From CATOSP01 sp965216155 (GTDB lineage Bacteria; Chloroflexota; Dehalococcoidia; Lucifugimonadales; UBA3495), in NCBI GenBank assembly GCA_965216155.1, contig CBDCFD010000005.1, positions 806,001 to 870,000 of the forward strand: a DNA stretch of 64,000 nucleotides, written 5' to 3'. Positions 17,292 through 26,374 of this stretch are shown here, one piece after another. Under the pieces are notes generated by a model, which was given only the letters and a program-made list of their open reading frames with translations, was not told the DNA's origin and ran no database searches. Every line of letters begins with the position of its first letter. Position 1 is the first letter of the stretch. Both the position numbers and the translations under genes were made by a program.

Positions 17292-17918
17292 GTGCCGACA
17301 ATTGTGCCGGTGGTTGAAGGCCCAGGGGATGCTAATGCATTGCCCGAGTTGATGGGTCGGATTCTCCTACAAATGTGTAGCAGGCCTGACATCATGGTGG
17401 GTTGGGGAAAGAGCAAAGTCGTGATGGCTAAGAACAGGTCAAAATTGGAAAAAGAAATAGAGAGATTCCTGCGACACGCTCAAAATAAAACGGACTGCGG
17501 GGGGATACTGGTCCTAGTCGATGCCGATAACGATTGCCCAGTAACTCTATTTCGAGAAATGTCTCAACGGTGTAAACAAAGCGGAGTGACCGTTCCGGTG
17601 CAGGTGGTGTATGCGTGTAGAGAGTACGAGTCTTGGTTTTTGGCCAGCTTGGCCACTATCAGAGGTCGGAACGGAATACCAGAATCTGCATCCCTGACGG
17701 GGTTGGCTGAGGCGGTCACTGACCCTAAGAAATGGCTATCGGATCAAATGCCCGACGGCAAGGCCTACAAGGAAACCGCCCACCAGGCATCTTTCACCAA
17801 TTCAGTCGATTTGGACATGGCCTACCAGAACTCGCGTTCCTTTCGCCGCCTGTGCCACGCATTACAACAATTAGTGGAGGACATGGACCAAGCTGTTCCC
17901 GCCAGCCCTTCCGGATGA
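17292..17918 (+). CDS. DUF4276 protein, TOPRIM-like partner of the AAA ATPase
   Basis: GTG at 17292 lies five bases after the ATPase stop, so the two genes form an operon. The 208-residue product begins MPTIVPVVEGPGDANALPEL and contains GGILVLVDADNDCP near residues 70-83. The early Glu (VEGPGD) and the DxD (DADND) are the metal-binding pattern of TOPRIM folds. VVYACREYESWFLAS is typical of DUF4276. Members are usually encoded next to OLD-like ATPases. Expected role is a metal-dependent nuclease subunit or regulator, by analogy with GajA and AriB. The C-terminus abuts unrelated sequence but appears complete. Confidence 0.78.
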   Translation: MPTIVPVVEGPGDANALPELMGRILLQMCSRPDIMVGWGKSKVVMAKNRSKLEKEIERFLRHAQNKTDCGGILVLVDADNDCPVTLFREMSQRCKQSGVTVPVQVVYACREYESWFLASLATIRGRNGIPESASLTGLAEAVTDPKKWLSDQMPDGKAYKETAHQASFTNSVDLDMAYQNSRSFRRLCHALQQLVEDMDQAVPASPSG

Positions 17919-18033
17919 TGGTCCGCTGAAAGGAGTGGCCCCAGTCCACGAACGGGTCGAACCCGCCGAAGCCCCCCATCAGCTTGTCGGTCTCCTCCCG
18001 CATCGCCCCGGTGTACCGGTTGAGCATCTCCTC
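17895..18033 (-). pseudogene. unidentified coding fragment
   Basis: One minus frame reads MLNRYTGAMREETDKLMGGF, then GGFDPFVDWGHSFQRTIIRK, which has clear protein character. The sequence before and after it is Pro/Ser/Arg rich and unlike coding. It overlaps the end of the DUF4276 gene on the other strand. I do not recognise the family; it looks like a leftover of a gene replaced by the insertion of the operon. Confidence 0.3.
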
Positions 18034-18366
18034 ACCCTTACACCTGGCAGTCCCTTCACCTTCCCCACAACTAGAAGACCCTCCCCTGGATCGGTAGCGT
18101 TGCAATTTAGAGCCTGCCGCTGGCTCAGTCGGGAGTGGTTTCATCCCCGGACTGCTTACCGGAACCCCACTGTCAAGGGCGTCGGGAGGTTGCCGGGATG
18201 TTGGGCCATCAGGGCGGAGCAAAAGTGTACCATCAGGGTTGTTGACGTTCAGCGAAAACGTCCTCGCTAACTGGCCAGCATAAATGTCCGTGACAGTTGT
18301 TGAGGGGGAACGTGACAAGACAGGTGTGTAGGACACAGGGCAGGAGGAGGACGGTCCCGGTGCGAC

Positions 18367-19110
18367 CTACCCATCATCCGTATCGTCTGGAGCTTGAGAC
18401 GCGGCGTTCTCCCTGCTGCGCTGGAGGCGGTAGCTGTCGCCGTTCATCTCCAGGATGTGGACGTGGTGGGTGAGACGGTCCAGCAGCGCTCCGGTCAGGC
18501 GTTCCGACCCGAAGACCGTAGTCCACTCGTCGAAGGGCAGGTTGGTGGTGACCAGGATGGATCCCCGCTCGCAGCGCTGACTGAAGACCTCGAAGAGGAG
18601 TTCCGCGCCGGTGCGGGAGAGTGGGACGAATCCCAGTTCGTCGACTAACAGCAGGCTGAGGCGGGAAAGTTGTCTCTGGAGGTTCAGCAGGCGTCTCTCG
18701 CCCCGGGCCTACATCAGCTCGTGGACCAGGGCGGCGGCGGTGAACCCCACCGGCATTCCCCACTGGCAGGCGACCAGGCCCAGCCCCAGGGCCACGTGAG
18801 TCTTGCCGGCGCCGCTGTTTAAGGCGGCGATGACGTTCTTACAGCGTTCGACGAATTCACACCGGGCGACCTCCATCACCAGTGCCCTATTCACCGAGGG
18901 GATGGCAGTGAAGTCGAAGGTGTCCAGGCTCTTCACGTCCGGGAAACGGGCGGCCCGGATCCGCCTTTCCACCATGCGCTGGCGGCGGTCGATGAGCTCC
19001 AGTTCGGCCAGGCGCAGCAGGTACTCCGGGTGGTCCACTCCCTCGTCGGCGCACCGGGCAGCCAGCTTCCCGTACTCTCTCAGGAAGCTGGGCAGCTTCA
19101 GCTCCTTAAC
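18367..19110 (-). pseudogene. istB: IS21-family helper ATPase IstB with internal TAG
   Basis: The frame lacks a start and opens at VKELKLPSFLREYG. It runs through DHPEYLLRLAELELIDRRQR, RRIRAARFPDVKSLDTFDF, GAGKTHVALGLGL (Walker A) and ALVHELM, hits TAG at 18709-18711, then resumes in the same frame as ARGERRLLNLQRQ, LLLVDELGFVPL (Walker B) and SILVTTNLPFDEWT. IstB is the AAA+ helper that loads the IS21 transposase on target DNA. Comparison with the copy at 62.8 kb places a Glu codon (GAG) at the stop. The N-terminus and IstA are missing here. Confidence 0.85.
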
Positions 19111-19679
19111 CCGAATCCACCGGTGGACACCGATAGACGGCGTGAGGACAGCGGAAGGGGGGTGAGGAGTTACAGGCGCGATGATACGGGCTCGAATTCG
19201 GGTAGACGGGAAGTTGGAGGGCGGTCTGCAGGCGCTTTTGGGAGCACCGGTGGCGGCCTACAGAGGCTGTGGTGAGCGAGATGGCGGGATAGGACACGGC
19301 AAGAGGCGCTCGCGGGGACTGCGATGGCGCGAGTTGGCGGGGACGTTCAGTTGGCAGGGACGTTGGGTCAGTGGCGGACGGGCGCCGTCAGGCTGGGAGT
19401 GGAATCGCTCGCAGCCGGGCCAAGGCGCGAGTGACCTTCTCCTCCCACGGCCAGCGGGCCAGGTGCGTTCAGTTCCGAGTTGAATGCCTGACAGCCCTTC
19501 CCGGACTTCGGCGGCGAGCAGGCCGTCGACAATCAACTCGGAAGGTCTGCTTAACAATCCCAGGGCGATGGGATCCTGGCAGCCGGGCAGTTGGCGGGTG
19601 CCAACCGGGAACTCCAGCCCGGCGTGAACCGTTGCCCATGACTGGGGACCGGCCTTGTATGCCGGCCCCACAATCAGGC
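19111..19679. other. no supported gene between IS21 and resolvase remains
   Basis: Frames on both strands are short and Arg/Pro/Ser rich. A 34-base segment at 19705-19738 resembles 43739-43772 (about 30 matches), suggesting a shared repeat or gene remnant at the border of the recombinase fragment. Confidence 0.3.
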
Positions 19680-20292
19680 GTCCCGTCCGTAAAGAGGAAG
19701 TGAAACGGCGCTGCCGGATCCTCCTGCAATCAAGGGCCGAGAGCGGGCTGGACACCCAGAGCCGCATCCTCACCGACCACGGGCTCAGGGACTACCGCAT
19801 CTTCACCGACGTGGCCTCGGGCCGGAACATGCGCCGCCCTGAATGGCAGCAGCTCCGGGAAAAGCTCCAGCCTGGCGACGTCGTCGTGGTCCCGCGGCTG
19901 GACCGGCTGGCGCGTAACCTCTCAGGGGGATCAGGACCATCGAGGAGCTGCACGCCCAGGGCATTTACATCCGCTCCCTCGCCGAGGGCCTGGACACCGG
20001 AGACGACAGCCCGAATTCCCGCCTCATGCTCCACATGCTGCTCTCCCTGGCCGAGTGGGAAAGGGAGAGCATCCGGGACCGGATCAAGGCCGGCGTGGAC
20101 CGCGCCGCGGCCGAGGGCAGGACCGGAGGCAGGCCCCCGGCGCTGGACTCCGAGAAGATCCAGGCCGTCCTGGACTTGCTCGCCAACAACAACAGCAACG
20201 TCAGCGCGGCACACCGGACCTTCAAGGTGAGCAGGGCGGTAATCAGGGCGGTCAGGGACGGGACCTACACAGGACAACACGACTCGACCTGA
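19680..20292 (+). pseudogene. serine recombinase (resolvase/invertase type), frameshifted
   Basis: Coding text: ESGLDTQSRILTDHGLRDYR, FTDVASGRNMRRPEWQQL, GDVVVVPRLDRLARNLS. A one-base shift in a G5 run near 19930 follows, then TIEELHAQGIYIRSLAEGLD, MLLSLAEWERESIRDRIKAG and a C-terminal helix-turn-helix (NVSAAHRTFKVSRAVIRAVR). The LDRLARN and E(R)ESIRDR segments are typical of Tn3-type resolvases. The expected N-terminal YARVS, which bears the nucleophilic Ser, is replaced by KRRCRILLQSRA, so catalysis is doubtful even without the shift. A C-terminal fragment of a close relative lies at 24799-25023. Confidence 0.75.
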
Positions 20293-20373
20293 CGCCGCGG
20301 GCAGGCCTCTACTCGCCCCGATGCCATATAATGACCCCACACTTCATCCCGCTCACCCCGTTCGAGGGACGCC

Positions 20374-20765
20374 ATGACCAGCAGGCCGATCAAGAAGAGG
20401 CCGGCCACCAGGTCGGCCGAAAAGTTCCCAGACTTCCCCCCAGGGACGACATGCAGAACTCCCTCCACCTGGACCAACCGGCCCACCAGGCAGCCCTGTC
20501 CCACCATTTTGGCGCGTCCGACACGACCATCATCCTGAGCGAGGTGCCCATAGGGAGGACCGTGAGCCAGCGCCAGGACCTGCGCGTCCCCGACCTGCTG
20601 GTCGCCTTCGGCGTGGACCACGCCGGCGTCATCGACCGGCACGGCTATTCCATCGAGGAACAGGGCAAACCGCCGGACTTCGTGCTGGGAGTGGCGTCCG
20701 TGACCACGGGGCGGAACGACTATACGCAGAAGCGGGACGACTACTTGCTCTCAGGGACTCCATGA
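20374..20765 (+). pseudogene. Uma2-family (DUF820) nuclease, N-terminal part only
   Basis: ATG at 20374 opens MTSRPIKKRPATRSAEKFPD. The conserved core follows: LRVPDLLVAFGVDHAG, GYSIEEQGKPPDFVLGVASV, then KRDDYLLSGTP and a TGA. Uma2 proteins have a PD-(D/E)XK fold and their role is poorly known. The copy at 59645-60372 continues with GIPEYWRFD and a charged C-terminal tail. Here the protein stops exactly before that, and the Glu of the core (MEIAS in the other copy) is Gly. I call it a truncated, probably inactive copy. Confidence 0.7.
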
Positions 20766-20966
20766 GGGCGTCGGCGCGGGGTGCAACCAAGTCAAATGAG
20801 GTAGGTAATTCTCCCCCTTGATAGCCATCTTCGGGAATCACGGGTTGTTGCATGGCGGAAACCGTCCTCGTGGGCTGTATAGCTCGATCGTCCTGGGGAG
20901 CAAAAGAATGAGTGAGGCCTTACCCCCTGGATGTCTCGATGGGCAATCGAACTCCGTAGCTGCCAT

Positions 20967-23300
20967 CTAGGATTGCCTGGCTTCCTCCAAAGCGGGCTCT
21001 CGCTTCACGATCCCCTCTACCGAACCACCGGCATCCTCCACCGCGTCGCCGACAATCCGGATTACCTGGTCCAAAAACTCCTGTGTTGCTGTGTCCATCA
21101 CCGATGAGATAGACGGTGCCGCTGCTTCATAAATCCGGCCCATCTCCTTGGCCCTGTCGAAGCTCGACCCTGGCCCACTGAACTCAAATGCGGTTCTCCA
21201 ACCGCGTCGATGGTCGGTCAAGAGCCGCCGCTCCGCCAGTTTGTGGATATCGGCATAAACCGTCTGACGTATTCGATTGATGCCCGCCTGTCCTTCGTAC
21301 TCATCCGCAGGATGTCTGGTCCAGCCAGCCGGATGGTCCAACCATAGGGAGATGCTGTTTTGCAATTCGCGAACCAGGTCAGCCACCGGCCGCAGTCCGT
21401 TGTACTCCTTATCCCACAAATTGGCTATGCGCCGGCACAAAGCCTTGACCCGGCCCCAGTTTTCCTTGCGAATGCCTTCGTAGTAGCTGAGACCCAGCCG
21501 ACCCTCCCAAGGGTTTTTGAACCCATCCGTGGCGTCCCGCAGAGCCAACTCCAGACGGGCGATGTTGTAGACCGGCCCGGCATCAATCGATTCATCACGT
21601 TTGGCCGATTTCTGCATTAGTTCCAACAACCGCCCCATATCTTTGATGAAACCACGCCGTATCGCCCCGGTGGGCTGATTCAAGCCGCCCAGGTAGAAGT
21701 CGTTGCCCCTCAGTTGCCGTTCCAGTATCTCCGTCACCGGTGCGCCCAGCGATTCCCGCAGACTGACGATGGCGTTTCCAATCGAGGCGCGAACGTAGTT
21801 CACCTTCTGGGAATGGCTGCCCAGATTGTCCCCGCGCACCTGGTCAAAGTGGGTAAAGACAACGCCGAGTTTGTCCCCGTGCCCGCTGCTGCCGACGGAC
21901 TTCAGGAGTTCCAGGGAGGCCGCCTGCATCGGCGATTGGGCGTCGTCCACCAGCAGAATCATGTCGGTTTCAGGGAATCTTTCCGTCACCTTTGTGGATA
22001 CGCTGGCGGCTTCCCTGGCCGAGTGGCCCAGTCCTTCACCGTCCAGCAGCACCAGACGCCGGTCATCATCTTGCAGTTCAACGTCATTGGGCTGAAATGA
22101 GCCTCTCACCCTGATCCCATTGACCAGCGGGGTCAACAGACGGCCAAACTGCCGACCGTGGTTACCAGTGAACCACCGGACCTGCTGCAAGAAAGTATCC
22201 CGGTCCTTTTCTTCGAAGTGCCAAAGTGTGGGCCACCCAGTAGCGGTCACCTCAACATCACCTGACTGGACCAGGTCGAACCGTTCTGAAATGCCATCCA
22301 TGATGTCCAGAGAGATCAGCGAGAAATCCGGATTCTCGTATAACCCATCGGTGAAGTCTTCCAGCCAGACCTGCCGCTGGGTGGCATTGGCTTGGTCTCC
22401 AAAAGCGCCGTGCACTGCTGCATTTTGCTCCTGTACCGCCATCGTGATTTTCCTGATGCGAGCGACGTAATCACCCAGGCGTTCATTGTTGGCGGTCAGT
22501 TCAGAGGCGGCCACAATTTCATCATCGGATAAAGGGTCCGTTTCCGACGCCTCATCTCCGTACTCGTATTGCATCTCATACTGGTTGTCCATCTCCCGAC
22601 TCGGCTGTTTCTGTTGCCAGGTGCCGAGGATGTAGGAGAGCCGAAAGCGCTGCTCCCGGTGTTCCAGAAGGGTACCGGCGATTCCCTCATCATCGTGCCC
22701 TCGAATGACATCGGCGCAGGCCTCTTCCAAGCATTCGTCGACAGCACAGCGAACTTCGTGCTCAGTCATGAACGTAACCACTGCTTCGTATGGCCCGACC
22801 GCCGTGATTATCTCGATGTCAGCTGTCGTCGTCTTCGCCGTGGACGTTGCGGGGAACCGGTCCCTGGTGTGGTCAGACCCGATGAATTGACGGAGCAATG
22901 TGGTCTTGCCGGCTCCGGTGGTCCCCACCAGCATCACCGTCGCGTAGTCTTTATCCGCATCCGCATCCGCAGAAGGCAGATGTATAATTCTTTCCCGCAA
23001 GTCTCTCGGCTGGGAACTACCTGATTCGATCCCGTCAAAGAATGCCGAGACTGCGATACTGTCAAACAACTGCTCCGCCTCAGTCCGACGGTCAATGCTC
23101 CACCAGGTCTCGTCATTCAGCAGCGTGTTGACCTGCTCCACCAGCCGGTCAGCCTCTGCATCATCCGTGGTACCGAGCCCTCGGCGCACCTTCAACCCGA
23201 ACTTGCCGCGCGCGTCGCTGCGGCGGGGGTGGCTGAATGTTACGCTCCAGCCCGGCCGATTGGAACGGGTCTTGCTCGCTTTGTGGATTTGGGTGGTCAT
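20967..23300 (-). CDS. 777-aa P-loop GTPase with integrase-like N-terminal domain
   Basis: The start at ATG 23300 (MTTQIHKASKTR, AGGA upstream) was chosen over the frame opening at 23333, which would run through an inverted repeat. Residues 15-70 resemble the AP2/Arm-type DNA-binding domain of tyrosine integrases (GKFGLKVRRGLGTTDDAEAD). The P-loop is GTTGAGKTT at about 126-134. Switch Thr residues lie in TSTAKTTTADIEI, G3 in LVLLDGEGLGHSAR near 430, and a G4-like THFDQV near 483. A long helical C-terminal half follows (about 500-777). The order fits a large dynamin/septin-class GTPase but I recognise no named family. It is a single gene with its own upstream dyad. A defence or DNA-linked sensing role is inference. 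Confidence 0.7.
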   Translation of the reverse strand: MTTQIHKASKTRSNRPGWSVTFSHPRRSDARGKFGLKVRRGLGTTDDAEADRLVEQVNTLLNDETWWSIDRRTEAEQLFDSIAVSAFFDGIESGSSQPRDLRERIIHLPSADADADKDYATVMLVGTTGAGKTTLLRQFIGSDHTRDRFPATSTAKTTTADIEIITAVGPYEAVVTFMTEHEVRCAVDECLEEACADVIRGHDDEGIAGTLLEHREQRFRLSYILGTWQQKQPSREMDNQYEMQYEYGDEASETDPLSDDEIVAASELTANNERLGDYVARIRKITMAVQEQNAAVHGAFGDQANATQRQVWLEDFTDGLYENPDFSLISLDIMDGISERFDLVQSGDVEVTATGWPTLWHFEEKDRDTFLQQVRWFTGNHGRQFGRLLTPLVNGIRVRGSFQPNDVELQDDDRRLVLLDGEGLGHSAREAASVSTKVTERFPETDMILLVDDAQSPMQAASLELLKSVGSSGHGDKLGVVFTHFDQVRGDNLGSHSQKVNYVRASIGNAIVSLRESLGAPVTEILERQLRGNDFYLGGLNQPTGAIRRGFIKDMGRLLELMQKSAKRDESIDAGPVYNIARLELALRDATDGFKNPWEGRLGLSYYEGIRKENWGRVKALCRRIANLWDKEYNGLRPVADLVRELQNSISLWLDHPAGWTRHPADEYEGQAGINRIRQTVYADIHKLAERRLLTDHRRGWRTAFEFSGPGSSFDRAKEMGRIYEAAAPSISSVMDTATQEFLDQVIRIVGDAVEDAGGSVEGIVKREPALEEARQS

Positions 23301-23313
23301 CAGCACTTTCCTA

Positions 23314-23397
23314 CGTTGTTCTTTGTTGTACATTAGTGCGAGCTTACACCACCATGAACGGATATGTCAAGGGTTGTGAGTACAACAACGAACAACG
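23314..23397. promoter_or_regulatory. 18-bp inverted repeat framing the GTPase promoter region
   Basis: CGTTGTTCTTTGTTGTAC at 23314-23331 and GTACAACAACGAACAACG at 23380-23397 match at 17 of 18 positions, with a 48-base AT-rich spacer. The inner arm lies 14 bases upstream of the chosen GTPase start. It could bind the protein's own N-terminal DNA-binding domain or a phage-type recombinase. Confidence 0.55.
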
Positions 23398-23470
23398 GCG
23401 AGATGGAGGTGTCTATTGCTGAGCGGGCCCATTTGACACATGGGGCAGTGTCAAGCAACTGTCTTGAAAG

Positions 23471-24433
23471 TCAATAGGAATGGGTGAGGGACTTGGTGTC
23501 CGGGTGGTTCCAAGACGAGCCGTACTTGAGCATGGAGTTGAGGATTATCAGCAGCTTGCGCATACAGGCGGTCAGAGCCAGCTTTTTCGGCTTGCCGGCC
23601 GGCAACAGGCGCTGGTAGAAGTCCCTGATGACCGGGTTGAAGCGGCTGGCTACCAACGCTCCCATGTAGAGGGCTGTGCGGACCCTGGCCCGTCCACCCC
23701 AGACGGTGCGTTTGCCCCGCAGGGCGCCACTGTCCCGGTTGAAGGGAGCCACGCCCACCAGGGCAGCGATCTGCCGGCGGTTGAGAGTGCCCAGTTCGGG
23801 CAGGTATGCCAGAAGGGTAAGGGAGATCTGGTTTCCGATGCCAGGTACGCTGCGCAGCAGGTCGTCCTTCTCCCGCCATACAGGACTCTGGCGGAGGGTC
23901 TGGCGCAAGCCCTGGTCCAGGTCGTCCAGCTGCTGCTTGAGCCAGGCGATGTGGGCCTCGATGCTGGGCCGGACGGCCATGGCAGCACTGGAGAGGCGGT
24001 TCCTCTCCGCTACCAGCATGGTCATCACCTGGTGTCTGCGGGCCACCAGCGAGCTGAGGACTTGGGTCTCGGCGTCCCGGAGGGGACGCCGGGGAGGACG
24101 GACGGCCTCGGCGAAGTGAGCCAGGACCGCCGCATCCAGGGAATCGGTTTTGGCCAGCCGCCCAGTGGCCTTGGCAAAGTCCCGCACCTGGCGAGGGTTG
24201 ACTACCACCACCGGCAGGGAGGCAGCTGCCAGGGCTGCCACCAAGGGCAGTTCCAGCCCACCCGTAGCCTCCAGCACCAGGGCTGCGGGATTGAGTTGCT
24301 GCATCTGGGCCACCAGCGCCGCGATCCCGGCCGGGTCGTTGGAGACCTCGCGCCTGTCTCCCCCAGGACGGATGGCCACATCCACCTGGGCCTTGGCCAC
24401 ATCGATCCCTACGTAGATACCGTGTTGCTCCAT
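23471..24433 (-). CDS. IS110-family DEDD transposase
   Basis: ATG at 24433 follows GGGAGG. The 320-residue protein has the RuvC-like N-terminal domain: YVGIDVAKAQVDVAI (first Asp), LVLEATGGLELPLV (Glu), then KTDSLDAAVLAHFAE (two Asp). A coiled linker follows, then the Tnp20 domain: VPGIGNQISLTLLAYLPELG, ALVGVAPFNRDSGALRGKR and KLALTACMRKLLIILNSML. It catalyses RNA-guided recombination between element and target in studied relatives. All catalytic residues are present and the frame is intact, so the element may still be active. Confidence 0.9.
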   Translation of the reverse strand: MEQHGIYVGIDVAKAQVDVAIRPGGDRREVSNDPAGIAALVAQMQQLNPAALVLEATGGLELPLVAALAAASLPVVVVNPRQVRDFAKATGRLAKTDSLDAAVLAHFAEAVRPPRRPLRDAETQVLSSLVARRHQVMTMLVAERNRLSSAAMAVRPSIEAHIAWLKQQLDDLDQGLRQTLRQSPVWREKDDLLRSVPGIGNQISLTLLAYLPELGTLNRRQIAALVGVAPFNRDSGALRGKRTVWGGRARVRTALYMGALVASRFNPVIRDFYQRLLPAGKPKKLALTACMRKLLIILNSMLKYGSSWNHPDTKSLTHSY

Positions 24434-24640
24434 GAGAACCTCCCTGCGAACCGTCGGCCCGTCCTTGCGAGATACGGGCTTGGTTGGCCCAGGCAACTGT
24501 GCGGGCTCTGTTCTGATAAGGGTGCGGCGACCCAAGCTTGACAACGGTCTTCCATGACCCAGGGCGGGCCGGTCTGCCGCACCCCGCACACCTTCAAGAG
24601 AGAAAATTATCCACCTCCAAGCCAAGATACAAGGGCGGGG
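24434..24640 (-). ncRNA. possible bridge RNA region of the IS110 element
   Basis: IS110-group elements encode their bridge RNA in the non-coding end upstream of the transposase gene, and this element has its longer non-coding end there. I identified no specific guide loops, so this is positional inference only. Confidence 0.25.
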
Positions 24641-24798
24641 GGCAGCCACAGGAGATGCGAACGCCTCACAGCCGAGGCGGGCGATACTCCCGCAGGTCTG
24701 TAACGCGGGAATGGCTGCCATACGTCATCTGCGGCGCCACCAGCGAGGTGGTGACCATGTCAATTACGGGGTAGAAATGAGCCAAAATTGCAGGGAGG

Positions 24799-25023
24799 GA
24801 CACCATCCGGGACCGGATCAGGGCCGGCGTGGACCGCGCCGCCGCCGAGGGCCGGACCGGGGGAAGGCCCCCGGCGCTGGACTCCGAGAAGCTGCAGGCC
24901 GTCCGGGACTTCCTGGACAACGGCGGGGCGGTCAGCGCGGCCGCCCGGGCGTTCCGGGTGAGCCGGCCCACCGTGAGGGCCGTGAAGGACGGGACGTACC
25001 CGGACCAGAAAGAAGTGAAATGA
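24799..25023 (+). pseudogene. C-terminal fragment of a serine recombinase
   Basis: The frame reads DTIRDRIRAGVDRAAAEGRT, GGRPPALDSEKLQAVRDFLD, then a helix-turn-helix AVSAAARAFRVSRPTVRAVK and ends DQKEVK. It is a close relative of the end of the recombinase at 19680-20292, with the catalytic domain missing. It lies beside the IS110 end, so insertion or deletion there probably removed the rest. Confidence 0.7.
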
Positions 25024-25117
25024 GCGCGCCAACAGGACCTCCCACAGCTTTTCATCCTCCCCCAGCTGAGATGGTTACTTAATTGACTGTGTTTGCTCAA
25101 CAATGTAATCTTGATTC

Positions 25118-26374
25118 ATGGCACCGTTCCAACGTTCACAAGTAGACCTGCTCGCCCGCCGCCTGGCCGAGTCGCCGCAGCGACTAATTGCGCTGTTCGG
25201 GCCACGCCAGACCGGCAAGACCACTATCGTTCACCAGGCACGCCAGATAATAGAACAGCGCAGCCGTTACCTTTCCGTTGACGAGCCCGATTCCCCCACG
25301 TCCCTCGTTTCTTCGAGACCGTTTCCGGGCCAAGTCACCACGGCGCCTCAGGTGCGGAACTCTGACTGGTTGACGCAACACTGGGAGGAGGCCCGGCGTG
25401 AAGCGGAAACCTCCAGCAACGGTTTTGTGCTGGTGTTGGACGAGATACAAAAGGTCCCGAATTGGTCAGACACCGTCAAGGGACTCTGGGACTCGGACAG
25501 GGCCAGGGAGTGTCCGCTGCACGTTATCATATTGGGCTCAGCCCCATTGCTGATGCAGTCGGGACTAAGCGAGAGTTTGGCTGGGCGTTTCGAGCCGGTC
25601 CATGTCACTCACTGGTCATTCCAGGAAATGTCCTCTGCATTCTCCATGGACCTGACGCAGTACATGTATTTCGGAGGGTACCCTGGCGCTGCCCAATTGA
25701 TTGCGGAACCGCACCGATGGCGTGAGTATGTGCTGCACGCGCTCGTTGAGCCCAACATCGAGCGGGATATTCTGGCGATGACCCGAATTGACAAGCCGGC
25801 CTTGCTGAAACGGCTTTTCGAGTTGGGCGCCGCGTATTCCGGGCAGATTCTATCCTACAACAAGATGCTGGGGCAGTTGCATGATGCCGGCAACACGACC
25901 ACCCTGGCCCGCTATCTCGATTTGCTGTCGAGCGCCGGCTTGCTCACCGGGCTTTCCAAGCACACGGGTAGCCCCAGGGCCAGCAGAGGCTCCAGCCCAA
26001 AACTCAACGTACTCAATACCGCCCTCATGACGGCCGGGTCGGGATATTCCTTCGACGAGGCCAGGGCCGACCGAACGTTCTGGGGACGTATAGTCGAAAG
26101 CGCCGTGGGGGCGCACCTGGTCAACACCGCGATGGCGGATACCAGAGTCCGGTACTGGCGGGAGGGTCCGTATGAGGTGGATTTCGTGTTGCAACGAGGG
26201 CCAGGGTTGGTCGCCATCGAGGTCAAGAGCGGATCAAGGCGAGTTAACGTCAAGAGCATGGCCGAGTTCGAAAAGAGGTTTCGCCCAAGCCGGTCGCTGG
26301 TGGCCGGGGGTGATGGGATGATGCTGAACGAGTTCCTATCAACCCCGGCCGACGAATGGTTCGAGGTCATATGA
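25118..26374 (+). CDS. AAA_14/DUF4143-family ATPase
   Basis: ATG at 25118 opens a 418-residue protein with Walker A GPRQTGKTTI at about 28-37, Walker B LVLDEIQKVPNW near 107-118 and sensor segment IILGSAPLLMQSGLSESLAG. The middle YMYFGGYPGA and IERDILAM are typical of this family. The C-terminal DUF4143 part ends in a nuclease-like core: YEVDFVLQRG then VAIEVKSG. That Asp ... Glu-x-Lys pattern matches PD-(D/E)XK enzymes. The stop overlaps the next gene's start by ATGA, so the pair is translationally coupled. Stand-alone members are common and mostly uncharacterised; coupling to a STAND-type nuclease suggests a joint defence role, which is inference. Confidence 0.8.
   Translation: MAPFQRSQVDLLARRLAESPQRLIALFGPRQTGKTTIVHQARQIIEQRSRYLSVDEPDSPTSLVSSRPFPGQVTTAPQVRNSDWLTQHWEEARREAETSSNGFVLVLDEIQKVPNWSDTVKGLWDSDRARECPLHVIILGSAPLLMQSGLSESLAGRFEPVHVTHWSFQEMSSAFSMDLTQYMYFGGYPGAAQLIAEPHRWREYVLHALVEPNIERDILAMTRIDKPALLKRLFELGAAYSGQILSYNKMLGQLHDAGNTTTLARYLDLLSSAGLLTGLSKHTGSPRASRGSSPKLNVLNTALMTAGSGYSFDEARADRTFWGRIVESAVGAHLVNTAMADTRVRYWREGPYEVDFVLQRGPGLVAIEVKSGSRRVNVKSMAEFEKRFRPSRSLVAGGDGMMLNEFLSTPADEWFEVI

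Larger units (their letters stand above)
23440..24640 (-). mobile_element. IS110-family element (ends approximate)
   Basis: An intact IS110-type transposase gene occupies 23471-24433. About 200 bases of non-coding sequence lie upstream of it and only about 30 downstream. IS110 elements usually lack long terminal inverted repeats, so the ends cannot be fixed without an empty site. The left flank beyond 24780 is a resolvase fragment. Confidence 0.55.
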
